Origin: JAJDAT01 sp964570665
GTDB taxonomy: Bacteria; Nitrospinota; Nitrospinia; Nitrospinales; JAJDAT01
NCBI GenBank assembly: GCA_964570665.1
Contig: CAZMZH010000003.1
Span: 124,001 to 188,000 of the forward strand
DNA: 64,000 nt
Direction of reading: 5' to 3'
The notes under the pieces were generated by a model. That model had not been told where the DNA came from and ran no database searches. It saw only the letters and a list, made by a program, of their open reading frames with translations. The first letter of the stretch is position 1; each line of letters opens with the position of its first letter. Of this stretch, positions 15,885 through 25,859 are shown one piece after another. The translations under genes and the position numbers were made by a program.

Positions 15885-16862
15885 CTATTTTCCCCAGCTA
15901 GAAGAGAGGCGGACTTGTTTGGAGACGAAGATGGTTCCGTCTTTTTTGATGAGGTGAATATCTGAGTTGGTCAAACCGCCGATTACTTTTTGTAAGTTCT
16001 CGGAAGGTTTGCTTTGAGGGTCCTTAATTAAAAATGGGATCATATCGTTAACCGAATCTCTTACCCGTTCGCTTTCAATCACGTAACCCAGATAATCCAA
16101 ATCCACGTCTAGATATTTTTTCGCCAATTTTTTCAAATTCTGACCCAAAATTAAGTCTTGCTGGCGGCGGACCCGATTCATTACAAGGTTAGGCCGGAAA
16201 GAAGCCACAATTTCCTCAAAACGCGGAATCATATAGGGTTCGCGCGCGTCGACACGCTCTTTCAACTTGTCGATCGAATACATTTGATTGGCTTCTTCAG
16301 AGTTTTGGACCACATTTACAAGTTCCGAAAAAAATGGATATTCTATAAACTCTTGATCTAATTTTCGAAACAGAGCGGCTTTGATGAAGCTAAATGCGTT
16401 TAGTACCGAAGGCATTTCAGGAACGGTTAAAACGACGCCTTGCGTTCCAATATTATAATAATCGAGAACGTTAAAGTTTGTGCCGGGACCCAAATCAATA
16501 AACACCGTATCGGCATTTAGTTTACTGATGAACGATTGGATTTTTTCTTTATGGTTTGCGTCTAAATTTGCGCTTCCAGGGTTATCTCCCGCTCCACTTA
16601 CAAACTTGAGATTTTCAATGCCGGTGTCTAATAGAATGGAGTTGACGTCGTCAGAATCGTGATTAAAAAAGTCCACGAAACCGCGCTTAGGATTACCAAT
16701 TCCTAGAAGAGCATGGAGGTTGGATGCGCCATAGTCGGTGTCCATCAAAACGACTTTATGGCCGCTCAGCGCCATGCCCACCGCTAGGTTGGTGCACATT
16801 ACGCTTTTGCCTATTCCTCCTTTGCCGCCTCCTATCGTAATTATATTGCTTGGCGCGGTCAT
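15885..16862 (-). CDS. MinD/ParA-family ATPase
   Basis: A 325-residue deviant-Walker ATPase. The Walker A motif is GGGKGGIGKSVMCTNLA, with the signature Lys of the MinD/ParA family. Next come MDTDYGASNLHALLGI and VFIDLGPGTNFNVLDYY. The C-terminal half (after about 180) is longer than in MinD and unlike FlhG tails, and no amphipathic MinD-type end helix is obvious. Such ATPases place cellular structures (division site, flagella, chromosomes, chemosensory arrays). It follows the acidic membrane protein by 54 bp in the same direction, and I infer that the two form a positioning pair. No flagellar or min genes are nearby to narrow the role. Confidence 0.82.
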   Translation of the reverse strand: MTAPSNIITIGGGKGGIGKSVMCTNLAVGMALSGHKVVLMDTDYGASNLHALLGIGNPKRGFVDFFNHDSDDVNSILLDTGIENLKFVSGAGDNPGSANLDANHKEKIQSFISKLNADTVFIDLGPGTNFNVLDYYNIGTQGVVLTVPEMPSVLNAFSFIKAALFRKLDQEFIEYPFFSELVNVVQNSEEANQMYSIDKLKERVDAREPYMIPRFEEIVASFRPNLVMNRVRRQQDLILGQNLKKLAKKYLDVDLDYLGYVIESERVRDSVNDMIPFLIKDPQSKPSENLQKVIGGLTNSDIHLIKKDGTIFVSKQVRLSSSWGK

Positions 16863-16916
16863 TGGGTTAACTCTTGAGTTTTGGTTTTTAAAGGTTGGTT
16901 CAACATCGATCCTTGT

Positions 16917-19169
16917 TTATTTTTGATGATCTAAAAGAATGAACGACTCCATTAATTCTAGAGAGTATTTTTTTTCGGCGCTTTCGCCAATATGTTCAAA
17001 GTCGATATCTGGTTCAATTGTTACAGGTTCCTCAACTTCAAACTCTTGAACCTGTGGTGTTGGTTGTTGTATCTCTTCAGACGGCGGAAAATATCTAAGA
17101 GTATTTAAACGTTTTTCCAAGTTTCTTTGGAAAGCTCCCAAACTCTTAATATAATTGTTTGCTTTAACGGGATCAATGGACTGCTGTTCATCTTTTGCTT
17201 CTGGCGCTTCCATATGAGTAGCGGCGTCTAGAGCGGGTAATAGTGGGTCAAATGCGTCTGGAGATTCTAAGGTTAAGTCTGGAAATTCAGTCAACTTTTC
17301 TTCCGCTAGGATAGAATGCGGCAATTCCGTTTCTTGAGAATCCTCTTCGTCTTCGACCATGCTGATGATTTCGTCCACATTTTCCGCTTCGGTAGTTAAC
17401 TCGGCGGCAGCAAAATCGGGATCATTAGATTTTTCTTCCGACTCGATATCTTGAAAGGTATCGTTTTCTATCGCTTCTGCAAAAATATCTTTAAAAGTTT
17501 CTTCGACTGTGTCGGGGATTGTTTGGGTTTCGGGAATTTCTTCCTCAAGGTTTGGCGGTTCCTCAATACTCTCTTTTTCTGAAATAGATTCTTCTTCAAG
17601 AAAAACGCTATTTTCAGGGAGTAAATCTTTTAATTCTTTTTCCGCTTCCTCTTCAGCTTCTTTAAGGATTGTTTCTAATGTCGACTCGCTATCTACTTCA
17701 TCTTCTAAAATTGAAGCGGTTTCAACAGGATTTTCTTCTTCGATAGAGGGAGTATCAAAAGTTGTAAGTTCTTCAGATGCCACTTCGCTTTGGAATTCAG
17801 ATTCCGAATCGATTTGAGCCGAAATTTCTTGGATTGTTTGTTCCATTTCAGCTTGAAGATCTTTTAAAGTTTGGTCCATTTCTTCTTCGTCTTCAAGGCT
17901 GTCAATTTCTATTCCTTTAGTTCCTTTTTCTTGAGACGAAGGGGGCGCTGGATTTGCGCTAGCGGGTTCGGGATTGGACATCACCGCTTCTTTATTAATT
18001 AAATCCATAACGCTTGGCGGAAGACTGCTATTTTCATATGGATCGGAATCGAGATCTTTATTGGGCGAAGGGGTGTCTATATTAGATAGAGCTTCGGACG
18101 CGCTTAATAATTGATCGACTTCAGATGAGCTTTCCTCTTCGGAAATAACTTTTTCGGAGCCTGAATCTATTTCTTTATTTAGGTCAAGGGAATCATTTTT
18201 TTGATTTTCATGTTCAATGAAATCGTCGACTTCGTTAAATTCGCTTTCTAAAGCGGCGAATTCGTCTTCCAATTTTTTAAGAACGTCGTCGGAATCGTCT
18301 GAACCGGCAGAAAAGTCTTTTGTCGCTACAGGGGCTGTGTCTTCGCTATCGGAAGGAGACTCGGAAAAAATGTCGGAAAGTTCTGAATCTTCATCTGACT
18401 CCTCTTCGTCCCTAAGGGCCGCAAATTCATCTTCCTCTTCGTCTTCCTCTCCGAAGATTGAATCCTCGTCTTCCTCTTCAAGGAATCCAAAGTCGTCTTC
18501 TGTATCCCCAAAAGATTCAGATTCGAAGTCTTCAAAAACGTCTTCTTCCGTTTCGTCGTCTTCAAGAAGCGCGGTTTCGTATTCTTCCTCGGCTTTTTCT
18601 AGTTCATTTTCTTCAGTAGTTTCGGCGGTTACTTCGACTTCTTCTTCGGCGGTTTCATCTTCGATTAACTCGGCTTCTTCAGATTCTTCGTCGTTTTCTT
18701 CCTCAAACTCGCGTAGATTTTTTTGATACTCCTCGTCGTCGTCTTCTTCCTCTTCGTCGTCGTCCTCTTCTTCAAATTCACTATTCATGAATTCGTCATA
18801 ATCTGGATTATCTTCTTCCTTTTTAGAGCGGAAAGCTCGAAATAAGCCAAAGGGAATCCAAATAACTCCAGCTCCAACTCCTGCGGCGACTAAAGGTTTT
18901 TCTTTTGCGTATTGAATAAGATTTTGAGTAATTTGGTTCCAATCTTTAGGTTGATCGGCAAAAACTTTAATTTTTCCCCAAAGAGGTTGGACAAACTCAA
19001 GGGTTTTTTCGTAAGCTGAGTTAAAATAATCTCCAGTAGAAGCCTGGATAGTTGCTGGCTTTGGAGAAATGGCGTCGGCGGGGAAGCGCATTGCAGAGCC
19101 AAATATAAAGATGGCCGCTAAGGCTAAGCAGGGTAAAAGTTTTTTACACGCTTTGAGATTTTTCAGCAT
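16917..19169 (-). CDS. Large acidic membrane protein, FimV/HubP-like layout
   Basis: A 750-residue protein. Residues about 9-28 are a signal peptide or first membrane helix, about 30-90 are probably periplasmic, and about 92-112 (LVAAGVGAGVIWIPFGLF) form a second membrane segment ended by RSKKEED. The remaining 630 residues are overwhelmingly Glu, Asp and Ser, low in complexity and probably disordered in the cytoplasm. A short less acidic patch comes late (NYIKSLGAFQRNLEKRLNTLRYFPP). This layout resembles polar hub proteins FimV/HubP, which recruit ParA/MinD-type ATPases, but no LysM domain is visible and homology is not claimed. The neighbouring MinD-like ATPase supports the comparison. The Glu/Asp codons create a long Ser-rich frame on the other strand, which is an artefact. 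Confidence 0.7.
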   Translation of the reverse strand: MLKNLKACKKLLPCLALAAIFIFGSAMRFPADAISPKPATIQASTGDYFNSAYEKTLEFVQPLWGKIKVFADQPKDWNQITQNLIQYAKEKPLVAAGVGAGVIWIPFGLFRAFRSKKEEDNPDYDEFMNSEFEEEDDDEEEEDDDEEYQKNLREFEEENDEESEEAELIEDETAEEEVEVTAETTEENELEKAEEEYETALLEDDETEEDVFEDFESESFGDTEDDFGFLEEEDEDSIFGEEDEEEDEFAALRDEEESDEDSELSDIFSESPSDSEDTAPVATKDFSAGSDDSDDVLKKLEDEFAALESEFNEVDDFIEHENQKNDSLDLNKEIDSGSEKVISEEESSSEVDQLLSASEALSNIDTPSPNKDLDSDPYENSSLPPSVMDLINKEAVMSNPEPASANPAPPSSQEKGTKGIEIDSLEDEEEMDQTLKDLQAEMEQTIQEISAQIDSESEFQSEVASEELTTFDTPSIEEENPVETASILEDEVDSESTLETILKEAEEEAEKELKDLLPENSVFLEEESISEKESIEEPPNLEEEIPETQTIPDTVEETFKDIFAEAIENDTFQDIESEEKSNDPDFAAAELTTEAENVDEIISMVEDEEDSQETELPHSILAEEKLTEFPDLTLESPDAFDPLLPALDAATHMEAPEAKDEQQSIDPVKANNYIKSLGAFQRNLEKRLNTLRYFPPSEEIQQPTPQVQEFEVEEPVTIEPDIDFEHIGESAEKKYSLELMESFILLDHQK

Positions 19170-19456
19170 AAAAACGGCCGTATTTAATAGAAAAATTTGC
19201 CCTAAATTAACGTTGGAATTTTACTTTATTGAGAATACTTATTAATGGTCCAACTGTTAAAATTTTCGGCGCTCAATTTTGACGTTACATATTGAAATTG
19301 CGGTATTTATCTTTCACTAGATAAACGATTAGATTATATTACCACAGTAATTCAAATTTCAAGGCAATAAATTTAGGTATCCTTAAATAATTCAAAAAGT
19401 TGCAGGTTTTTTTTGATGCCGGAGGCAAATTTAATGAAATCAATGGGGAGGACATC

Positions 19457-20197
19457 GTGACGGAAAAAATTTCCGTTATTATAATTACATATAACGAGGA
19501 AAAAAATATTCAAAGATGTCTCGAAAGCGTTAAATGGGCCGATGAAATTGTTGTTGTCGATGGATTTAGCGACGATCGTACCGAAGAGATTTGTCGGAGA
19601 TACACGGACCGCGTTTACCAGGTTGAATGGAATGGTTTCGGCAAACAAAAGAATATCTGCGCTGAAAAATCAAGTCATAAATGGATTTTAAATATTGATT
19701 CAGACGAAGCGGTCAGTCCCGAATTGGCAAAAGAAATTCAAAATCTTCTTAACAACGAGCCAGAGTTTCCGTTGTATAAAATTCCTCGAAAAAATTACTT
19801 TGGATCTCGATGGGTGCGATATGGAGGTTGGTATCCAGATTTAATAGCGCGATTATACGATAAGACTCAGATAGCGTTTTCCGAAAACTTAGTGCATGAG
19901 AGCCTTATTCCTGATAACAGGTACGGACTTTTAAAGTCGCCATTTGATCATTATTCTTATCGAGACATGACCGATTATGTAACAAGGCAAAATCGATATT
20001 CTACTTTATCGGCAGAACAAAACAGTAATATAGGCAAGGAGGCCACGTGGATAGATATAGTATTGAAACCCCCTCTAGCTTTTTTTAAAACGTATATTAT
20101 TAAACAAGGATTTCGCGAAGGCTTCCTTGGTTTTTTTCTTGCTATTTCGGCAAGCTACTATACCTTCCTAAAATATGCCAAAACCCGAAAGATTTAA
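19457..20197 (+). CDS. Glycosyltransferase family 2, WaaE/KdtX-like
   Basis: A 246-residue GT-A enzyme without membrane helices. It starts ISVIIITYNEEKNIQRCLES, then EIVVVDGFSDDRT, an ILNIDSDEAVSP metal motif, and GGWYPDLIARLYDK. This pattern matches the small GT2 group that adds a sugar to lipopolysaccharide core or related glycans. The start is GTG at 19457 behind GGGGAGGA; the frame can be extended upstream to a TTG at 19400, which is not supported. It overlaps the following membrane glycosyltransferase gene by 23 bp, so both likely act in one envelope-glycan pathway. Confidence 0.88.
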   Translation: MTEKISVIIITYNEEKNIQRCLESVKWADEIVVVDGFSDDRTEEICRRYTDRVYQVEWNGFGKQKNICAEKSSHKWILNIDSDEAVSPELAKEIQNLLNNEPEFPLYKIPRKNYFGSRWVRYGGWYPDLIARLYDKTQIAFSENLVHESLIPDNRYGLLKSPFDHYSYRDMTDYVTRQNRYSTLSAEQNSNIGKEATWIDIVLKPPLAFFKTYIIKQGFREGFLGFFLAISASYYTFLKYAKTRKI

Positions 20198-22169
20198 TGA
20201 CGATTCGGAAACCTCGGACGTGCCCATTACCAACTCTTTAAAACAAAAAGAAAGCCTTGGAGTTGGGGAAGGATCTTCATTTTTTAAAAAATTACCCAAA
20301 TCCTCTTTGCCGTATTTATGGGTTCTCGTTTGTTTTTGTTTTTTTTCCTATAAAGGTTCCCTGTTAAACGAATTTTCCTACGATGATTTACCCGTTGTTG
20401 CCGAAAATTATTATATTAAAAATCTAACTTACTTTTCTTCGATATTCGATAACGGCTATTTTTCCAGGTTTGGCGAAGAAAGTTATAGACCAGTTGTTAC
20501 CGTAACTTATTTTGCGGATTTTTTTCTTTGGGGGTTTTCGGCCGAGGGATTTCACCGTACAAATTTGGTTTTGCATTTAAGTAACCTTGTATTGTTATTC
20601 GTATTATTTAGAAGAGTTTTTAACGAGACTCTCGGTGTTTTTTTTGCCGCAGCCCTATTTGCTGTTCATCCCATAACAACCGAATCGGTTAACGCGGTTG
20701 GCTTTCGGGAAGAGCTTTTAACGACGTTTTTTGGTTTAGGGTCGTTACTTTGTTTTTGGAATTCTTTGAAAGTCCCTTCGGAGTCTTTTCTAAAAATATG
20801 GTTACACCAATGGTTTTCAGTTTTATTTTTTGCCCTAGCCATGCTTTCCAAAGAAAATGGCATGATATTGTTCGCCCTTTTCCCAGCTCTTTTTCTGTTA
20901 TCAAGCGATCTAAAAAAAATCAAACCCAGGAATAACGAAATTCAATTTGGTTTGTTTTTAACCGTGGCTTTTTTAGCTTATGTTTATCTACGGTTTGTTT
21001 GGTTCAATAATCCCAATCCAAGTTCTTTTGAACCTGACCATCTTTGGACGCGCGCTTTAACGGGAATTTCTATTTCGGGGTATTACTTTAAATCATTGTT
21101 CTTCCCATTTCCATTGACGGTCGCTTATGTGTTTCCCAAAGCGATTGGATGGGAGATGGTTCGAAGTTTTATCTCTCTAGGATTATTCGTCGGAATCTCC
21201 TTTTGGATTTGGCGTGGCGGTAATCGAAAACTTTTATTCGGTTGGTTTTGGTTTTTGATAGCCTTGGCTCCTACGATGAATATTTATCCTATCTCCAATC
21301 CCATCGCGGAACGTTATCTGTATTTTCCGCTGATCGGCGGCGTTTTGGTAATATCTGAGTGTTTTCGATTAGCTTTAGAGAAGTGGGATATTGAGTTTCC
21401 AAAATTAACTTTTTTAATGGGAATTTTTATTTTATGCGCATTTTCTTCGATGGTTGCTCGCCGAAATACGGATTGGCAAACTTCCGATACGTTGTGGCTT
21501 AAAGCCACTAAAGTTTCTCCAAAGAGTTCTCGAGCTTTAAATGGCCTGGGAATTTCCTACATGAGTAAAAAGGAACCCAATCGGGCTATTTTGACGTTTA
21601 AAAAAGCTTTGATGGTCAATCCTAAAAATGTTCGCGCATACTCAAATTTGGGCTTGGTATACCATGGACAAAAACAATTTAAACAGGCCGAAAAGGTATT
21701 GACCAAAGCTTTGGAGTTAAACTCGAAGAACCATGACACCCTGACCAATCTTGCCAGCGCAAAAATCGAATTGAAAAAGTACCAAGAAGCTTCGAAATTA
21801 TTGGCTCGTTCCATTGAGGCCGAACCATTTGCCGTAGAAGCTCATATTACCAGCGGTTTGTTAAATATTCGGCTTGGCAAGCGTCAATCTGCGTTAGCGT
21901 TTTTTTTGAGAGCGGCGGAAATTCGCCCCGATTATAGCGAACCTTGGAATAATATAGGGGCTTTATATGGAGAACTGGGGCGTTATGACAAATCGGTAGA
22001 AGCTTTAAAAAAGGCGGTCGAAGTAGCCCCAACTGATTGGAATTCCAATCTAAATTTGGCGGTGGCTTTCTACTTATTAAAAGATTATGAAAACGCCGAA
22101 AAATACGCTAAAATTTCTAGTAGTTTGGGTATGACCTTGCCGGATTTTTTATCCGCTTTATTGAATTGA
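20175..22169 (+). CDS. Polytopic membrane protein with C-terminal TPRs, TMTC-like glycosyltransferase
   Basis: A 664-residue protein. The N-terminal half has about 10-12 hydrophobic helices. A luminal acidic motif NEFSYDDLPVV follows the first helix and HPITTESVNAVGFREELL comes later, as in the TMTC/DUF1736 family of GT-C-type mannosyltransferase-like proteins. From about residue 440 there are five or six TPR units (ALNGLGISYMSKKEPNRAI, AYSNLGLVYHGQKQFKQAE, EPWNNIGALYGELGRYDKS). The likely role is transfer of a sugar from a lipid carrier to protein or glycan on the periplasmic side. The acceptor is unknown. It overlaps the GT2 gene by 23 bp. Confidence 0.82.
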   Translation: MPKPERFNDDSETSDVPITNSLKQKESLGVGEGSSFFKKLPKSSLPYLWVLVCFCFFSYKGSLLNEFSYDDLPVVAENYYIKNLTYFSSIFDNGYFSRFGEESYRPVVTVTYFADFFLWGFSAEGFHRTNLVLHLSNLVLLFVLFRRVFNETLGVFFAAALFAVHPITTESVNAVGFREELLTTFFGLGSLLCFWNSLKVPSESFLKIWLHQWFSVLFFALAMLSKENGMILFALFPALFLLSSDLKKIKPRNNEIQFGLFLTVAFLAYVYLRFVWFNNPNPSSFEPDHLWTRALTGISISGYYFKSLFFPFPLTVAYVFPKAIGWEMVRSFISLGLFVGISFWIWRGGNRKLLFGWFWFLIALAPTMNIYPISNPIAERYLYFPLIGGVLVISECFRLALEKWDIEFPKLTFLMGIFILCAFSSMVARRNTDWQTSDTLWLKATKVSPKSSRALNGLGISYMSKKEPNRAILTFKKALMVNPKNVRAYSNLGLVYHGQKQFKQAEKVLTKALELNSKNHDTLTNLASAKIELKKYQEASKLLARSIEAEPFAVEAHITSGLLNIRLGKRQSALAFFLRAAEIRPDYSEPWNNIGALYGELGRYDKSVEALKKAVEVAPTDWNSNLNLAVAFYLLKDYENAEKYAKISSSLGMTLPDFLSALLN

Positions 22170-22364
22170 TAAGCCGGTAGCTAAGTCGAATTGTGCCACG
22201 CAACTCGCCTTCCCCAAAAGCAATCCCCTTTATTAAAATCAATTAGAGGACCTCTAAATTCAGATTTGCCAAGAACCTTGGTTTTAAGAAAAGCTAGGGG
22301 ATAGCAAACCAGTAAATACGAATTATTAGAGGCTCTTTAAAACGTTTCTTGAGTTGAGGTTTCG

Positions 22365-23021
22365 TTGACTAAGTCCCAGCTACTGGTAATGATGACGCCG
22401 ATCATTTTGTTTTCTCTCACGGTCCATGAGTACTCGCATGGTCGAGTGGCTTTTATGCTGGGAGATCCAACGGCCAAATTATTGGGGAGATTGAGTTTTA
22501 ATCCATTAAAACATTTAGATCCCATAGGTGTTTTATTTTTTTATTTTATGGGATTTGGTTGGGCTAAACCCGTTCCGGTAGACGCTCGTAATTTCATGAA
22601 TCCCAGAAAAGATTTGATGTATGTTTCCATTGCGGGACCCTTTGCAAATATTGTATTGGCTCTCATTTGTGGATTCTTTATTAGGCTGATTTCACCGGTC
22701 GATCAAGCCATATTGTTTTATTTGCTAACATTTGGAGTTTATATTAATGTTGCCTTGGCTGTTTTCAATATGTTGCCCGTTTTCCCTTTAGATGGAGCTG
22801 GCGTTTTAAAAGGATTGGTTTCGCCAGCGATGGCTCTGCGCCTACACTCCATAGACAAAATAGGCGGTTTCATATTATTAGGAGTTTTTTTGGCGGATCA
22901 TTTTCTGCATACAGGTATCCTTTGGTATGCAATTGGATATCCAGTTATGGTGATTGTGCAATTATTGACGCAAGAGGCCTTCCCATTGATCCAACAAGTG
23001 TTGATGATGAGTTTTAGTTAA
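22365..23021 (+). CDS. Site-2 protease-like M50 metallopeptidase (short membrane form)
   Basis: A 218-residue membrane protein of the M50 family. The zinc motif is LTVHEYSHGRVA (HExxH), followed by GDPTAKLLGRLSFNPLKHLDPIG, GWAKPVPVDARNF and NMLPVFPLDGAGVLKGL (the third zinc ligand Asp). These are the marks of the small, PDZ-less M50B group often found alone next to housekeeping genes. The start appears to be TTG with GAGG five bases upstream; the next ATG codons (about 22389) have no SD. Substrate unknown. ileS follows after 37 bp. Confidence 0.88.
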   Translation: MTKSQLLVMMTPIILFSLTVHEYSHGRVAFMLGDPTAKLLGRLSFNPLKHLDPIGVLFFYFMGFGWAKPVPVDARNFMNPRKDLMYVSIAGPFANIVLALICGFFIRLISPVDQAILFYLLTFGVYINVALAVFNMLPVFPLDGAGVLKGLVSPAMALRLHSIDKIGGFILLGVFLADHFLHTGILWYAIGYPVMVIVQLLTQEAFPLIQQVLMMSFS

Positions 23022-23058
23022 ACAATAAGAATTAATTTAACGGAATTAGAACGAGTTT

Positions 23059-25848
23059 ATGGAATATAAAGATACCCTGAATTTGCCCCAAACAGATTTC
23101 CCCATGAAAGCGAATTTGAAAGAGCGCGAGCCTGAACAGCTTCGTATCTGGGAAGAATCTGACCTATATGGAAAGATACGCAACCAATTCTCTGGAAAAC
23201 CGAAGTTTGTTTTTCACGACGGTCCCCCTTACGCCAATGGGCATATTCATATGGGGCATGCCTTGAATAAAATTCTTAAGGATTTCATTGTGCGAATTAT
23301 GACAATGAAGGGATACGACTCCAGCTTTATTCCAGGCTGGGATTGTCATGGATTGCCTATTGAACACCAAGTGGGTAAAGAGCTTGGCAAAAAGAAAAAG
23401 GATTACGATAAAAACGGTATCCGCAAGTTATGCAGAGAATACGCCGCTAAATTTATTGATATTCAAAGAGAAGAATTTAAACGCCTTGGAATTTCCGCTC
23501 GCTGGGACAAACCTTATTTGACTATGGATTATGGCTACGAAGCGGCCATCGTCAAAGAGTTTGGGAAATTTGTCGAATCGGGTCAAGTTTATAAAGGTTT
23601 GAAGCCGGTTCATTGGTGTGTCAATTGCCGTACGGCATTGGCCGAAGCGGAAGTGGAATACGCAGATCATAAGTCCCCGTCTATTTATGTTAAGTTTCCA
23701 TTGACCTCGGATACTTCCAGTTTATTCCCCGATATTAAAGGCGAACCGATTTCTATCGTTATTTGGACAACCACCCCCTGGACACTTCCCGCTAATTTAG
23801 CCGTTTGCGTTCACCCAGAGTTTGAATACGTAGCCGCTAAAATGAATGGCGAAAACATAATTGTCGCAAAAGATTTGTTGACCGCTCTTTCTGCCGATTG
23901 GGAAACCGAACTCAAAATTGTGGGAGAATGTTATGGCAAAGATTTGGAACATTTAGCGTCGAAACATCCTTTTATCAATAGAGAATCTAAGGTTATTCTA
24001 GGAGAACATGTGACGTTGGAGCAGGGAACAGGTTGCGTTCACACCGCTCCAGGTCATGGCCAAGACGATTATATTGTCGGCCAGAAATATGGATTGGACG
24101 TTTACAACCCCGTTGACGATGGAGGCGTATTTAAAGAAAACGTCGAATTCTTTTCGGGTCAATTTGTCACTAAAGCCAATCCAGAAATTGTAAAGAAATT
24201 AGAAGACGATGGTTTTTTGATCAAGCATCAAGATATTAAGCATTCTTACCCGCATTGTTGGCGGTGTCATCAGCCCATTATCTTTAGGGCGACCGCTCAG
24301 TGGTTTATCCCAATGGACTCCACAGGACTTCGAAAAAAATCGTTAGAAGCGATTCGCCAGACCAAGTGGATACCTCCATGGGGAGAAGAACGAATTTATA
24401 AGATGATCGAAAACCGACCCGATTGGTGCGTTTCGCGTCAACGCGCTTGGGGGACTCCTATAACTATCATCAGTTGCGATTCTTGTGGAACCTTTTTAGA
24501 TTCTAAAGAAATAATGGATCGAATAGTTGGGTTGATCGAGGAGCATGGAGCCGATTACTGGTTTGAAGCGGAAACGGAGGCGTTATTACCAGAAGGCACG
24601 GTTTGCCCAGAATGTAAGGGCTCTCAGTTTAAAAAAGAAAATGATATTTTAGACGTTTGGTTTGATTCTGGCGTTAGTCATGCCGCTGTATTAGAGAGAG
24701 ACGAAGAAGGAGAATGGCCTGCAGATCTCTATTTAGAAGGTAGCGACCAACATCGCGGATGGTTCCACAGTTCCCTATTAGAAGCTATTGGCACCCGAGA
24801 AAAAGCTCCTTATAAAAGCGTACTCACTCATGGTTATGTTGTCGACGGCAAAGGGAAAAAGATGTCTAAATCTGCAGGGAACGTGATCGCGCCTCAAAAA
24901 ATCATCGATCAATACGGCGCGGAGATATTAAGACTATGGGTAGCGTCTGAAAACTATCGCGACGACATTAGAATTTCAAATGAAATTCTAAAGAGATTGT
25001 CCGAAGCCTATCGGAAAATCCGCAACACCTTTCGTTATTTGTTAGGGAATTTGAGCGACTTCGATCCTTTGGCCGATACAGTTCCTTTTGGACAAATGTT
25101 GGAAATCGATCGGTTTATTCTGGACCGATTCCAAAAGTTATCGAATAAGATTATGAAAGCGTATGAGGATTACGAGTTTCACGTTTTTTATCATGCGTTT
25201 TATAATTTTTGTATCGTTGATTTGAGTTCATTCTATTTAGATATTTTAAAAGATCGCTTGTATACCTATCCAAAAACCTCGGCGGAAAGACGATCTGGGC
25301 AAACTGCGATGCATCAACTCTTAACGGGTATGACGCGTTTGATGGCGCCGGTGTTGAGTTTTACGGCGGACGAGATTTGGAAGTATCATCCTAAAGGCAG
25401 CGGAGAAGAAGAAAGCGTTCATCTGAGTTCTTTTTCAAAAATGGAAGACGTCGAATTTCCTGAATCTCTAGCGGAAAAATGGGACCGTATTGTTTCGCTC
25501 AAAGGAGAGGTGAGTAAAGCCCTTGAGTTGAGTCGACGAGCTAAAACGATTGGCCATGCTTTAGACGCTTCGGTTCAATTGGTATTGCCCAAAGATTTGA
25601 AAGAAATTCTAAAAGACGATATCGGAGAGCTAAAATTTATTTTTATTGTTTCTAACGTGGATATTGTGGACAATTTAGATGATGAATCTGTTTATTCCAG
25701 CGAAAATATTCCGGATTTAAAAGTTTCTGTTGCCGCCGCTCCTGGCGAAAAATGCGAACGCTGTTGGAATTATTTTGAAATTTACGACAATCGCCCCGAA
25801 CATCCAAATATTTGCTCAAGATGTTCAGATAACCTTGTCGCCGTTTAG
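23059..25848 (+). CDS. ileS: Isoleucine--tRNA ligase
   Basis: A 929-residue class I synthetase. The HIGH-type motif is PYANGHIHMGHALNK, the KMSKS motif is GKKMSKSAGN, and the CP1 editing domain shows WTTTPWTLPANLAV. A C-terminal zinc finger ends the protein (CERCWNYFE and CSRCSDN), as in bacterial-type IleRS. The order ileS-lspA-lgt is kept in many bacteria. Confidence 0.97.
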   Translation: MEYKDTLNLPQTDFPMKANLKEREPEQLRIWEESDLYGKIRNQFSGKPKFVFHDGPPYANGHIHMGHALNKILKDFIVRIMTMKGYDSSFIPGWDCHGLPIEHQVGKELGKKKKDYDKNGIRKLCREYAAKFIDIQREEFKRLGISARWDKPYLTMDYGYEAAIVKEFGKFVESGQVYKGLKPVHWCVNCRTALAEAEVEYADHKSPSIYVKFPLTSDTSSLFPDIKGEPISIVIWTTTPWTLPANLAVCVHPEFEYVAAKMNGENIIVAKDLLTALSADWETELKIVGECYGKDLEHLASKHPFINRESKVILGEHVTLEQGTGCVHTAPGHGQDDYIVGQKYGLDVYNPVDDGGVFKENVEFFSGQFVTKANPEIVKKLEDDGFLIKHQDIKHSYPHCWRCHQPIIFRATAQWFIPMDSTGLRKKSLEAIRQTKWIPPWGEERIYKMIENRPDWCVSRQRAWGTPITIISCDSCGTFLDSKEIMDRIVGLIEEHGADYWFEAETEALLPEGTVCPECKGSQFKKENDILDVWFDSGVSHAAVLERDEEGEWPADLYLEGSDQHRGWFHSSLLEAIGTREKAPYKSVLTHGYVVDGKGKKMSKSAGNVIAPQKIIDQYGAEILRLWVASENYRDDIRISNEILKRLSEAYRKIRNTFRYLLGNLSDFDPLADTVPFGQMLEIDRFILDRFQKLSNKIMKAYEDYEFHVFYHAFYNFCIVDLSSFYLDILKDRLYTYPKTSAERRSGQTAMHQLLTGMTRLMAPVLSFTADEIWKYHPKGSGEEESVHLSSFSKMEDVEFPESLAEKWDRIVSLKGEVSKALELSRRAKTIGHALDASVQLVLPKDLKEILKDDIGELKFIFIVSNVDIVDNLDDESVYSSENIPDLKVSVAAAPGEKCERCWNYFEIYDNRPEHPNICSRCSDNLVAV

Positions 25849-25859
25849 GTTTACGTCCT

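Noticed and set aside
18217..18726. A plus-strand frame of about 170 codons, extremely rich in Ser
   Set aside because: It is the reverse complement of the Glu/Asp-rich codons of the acidic membrane protein; GAA/GAT/GAG read backwards give TTC/ATC/CTC and TCT/TCG-type Ser codons in another frame.
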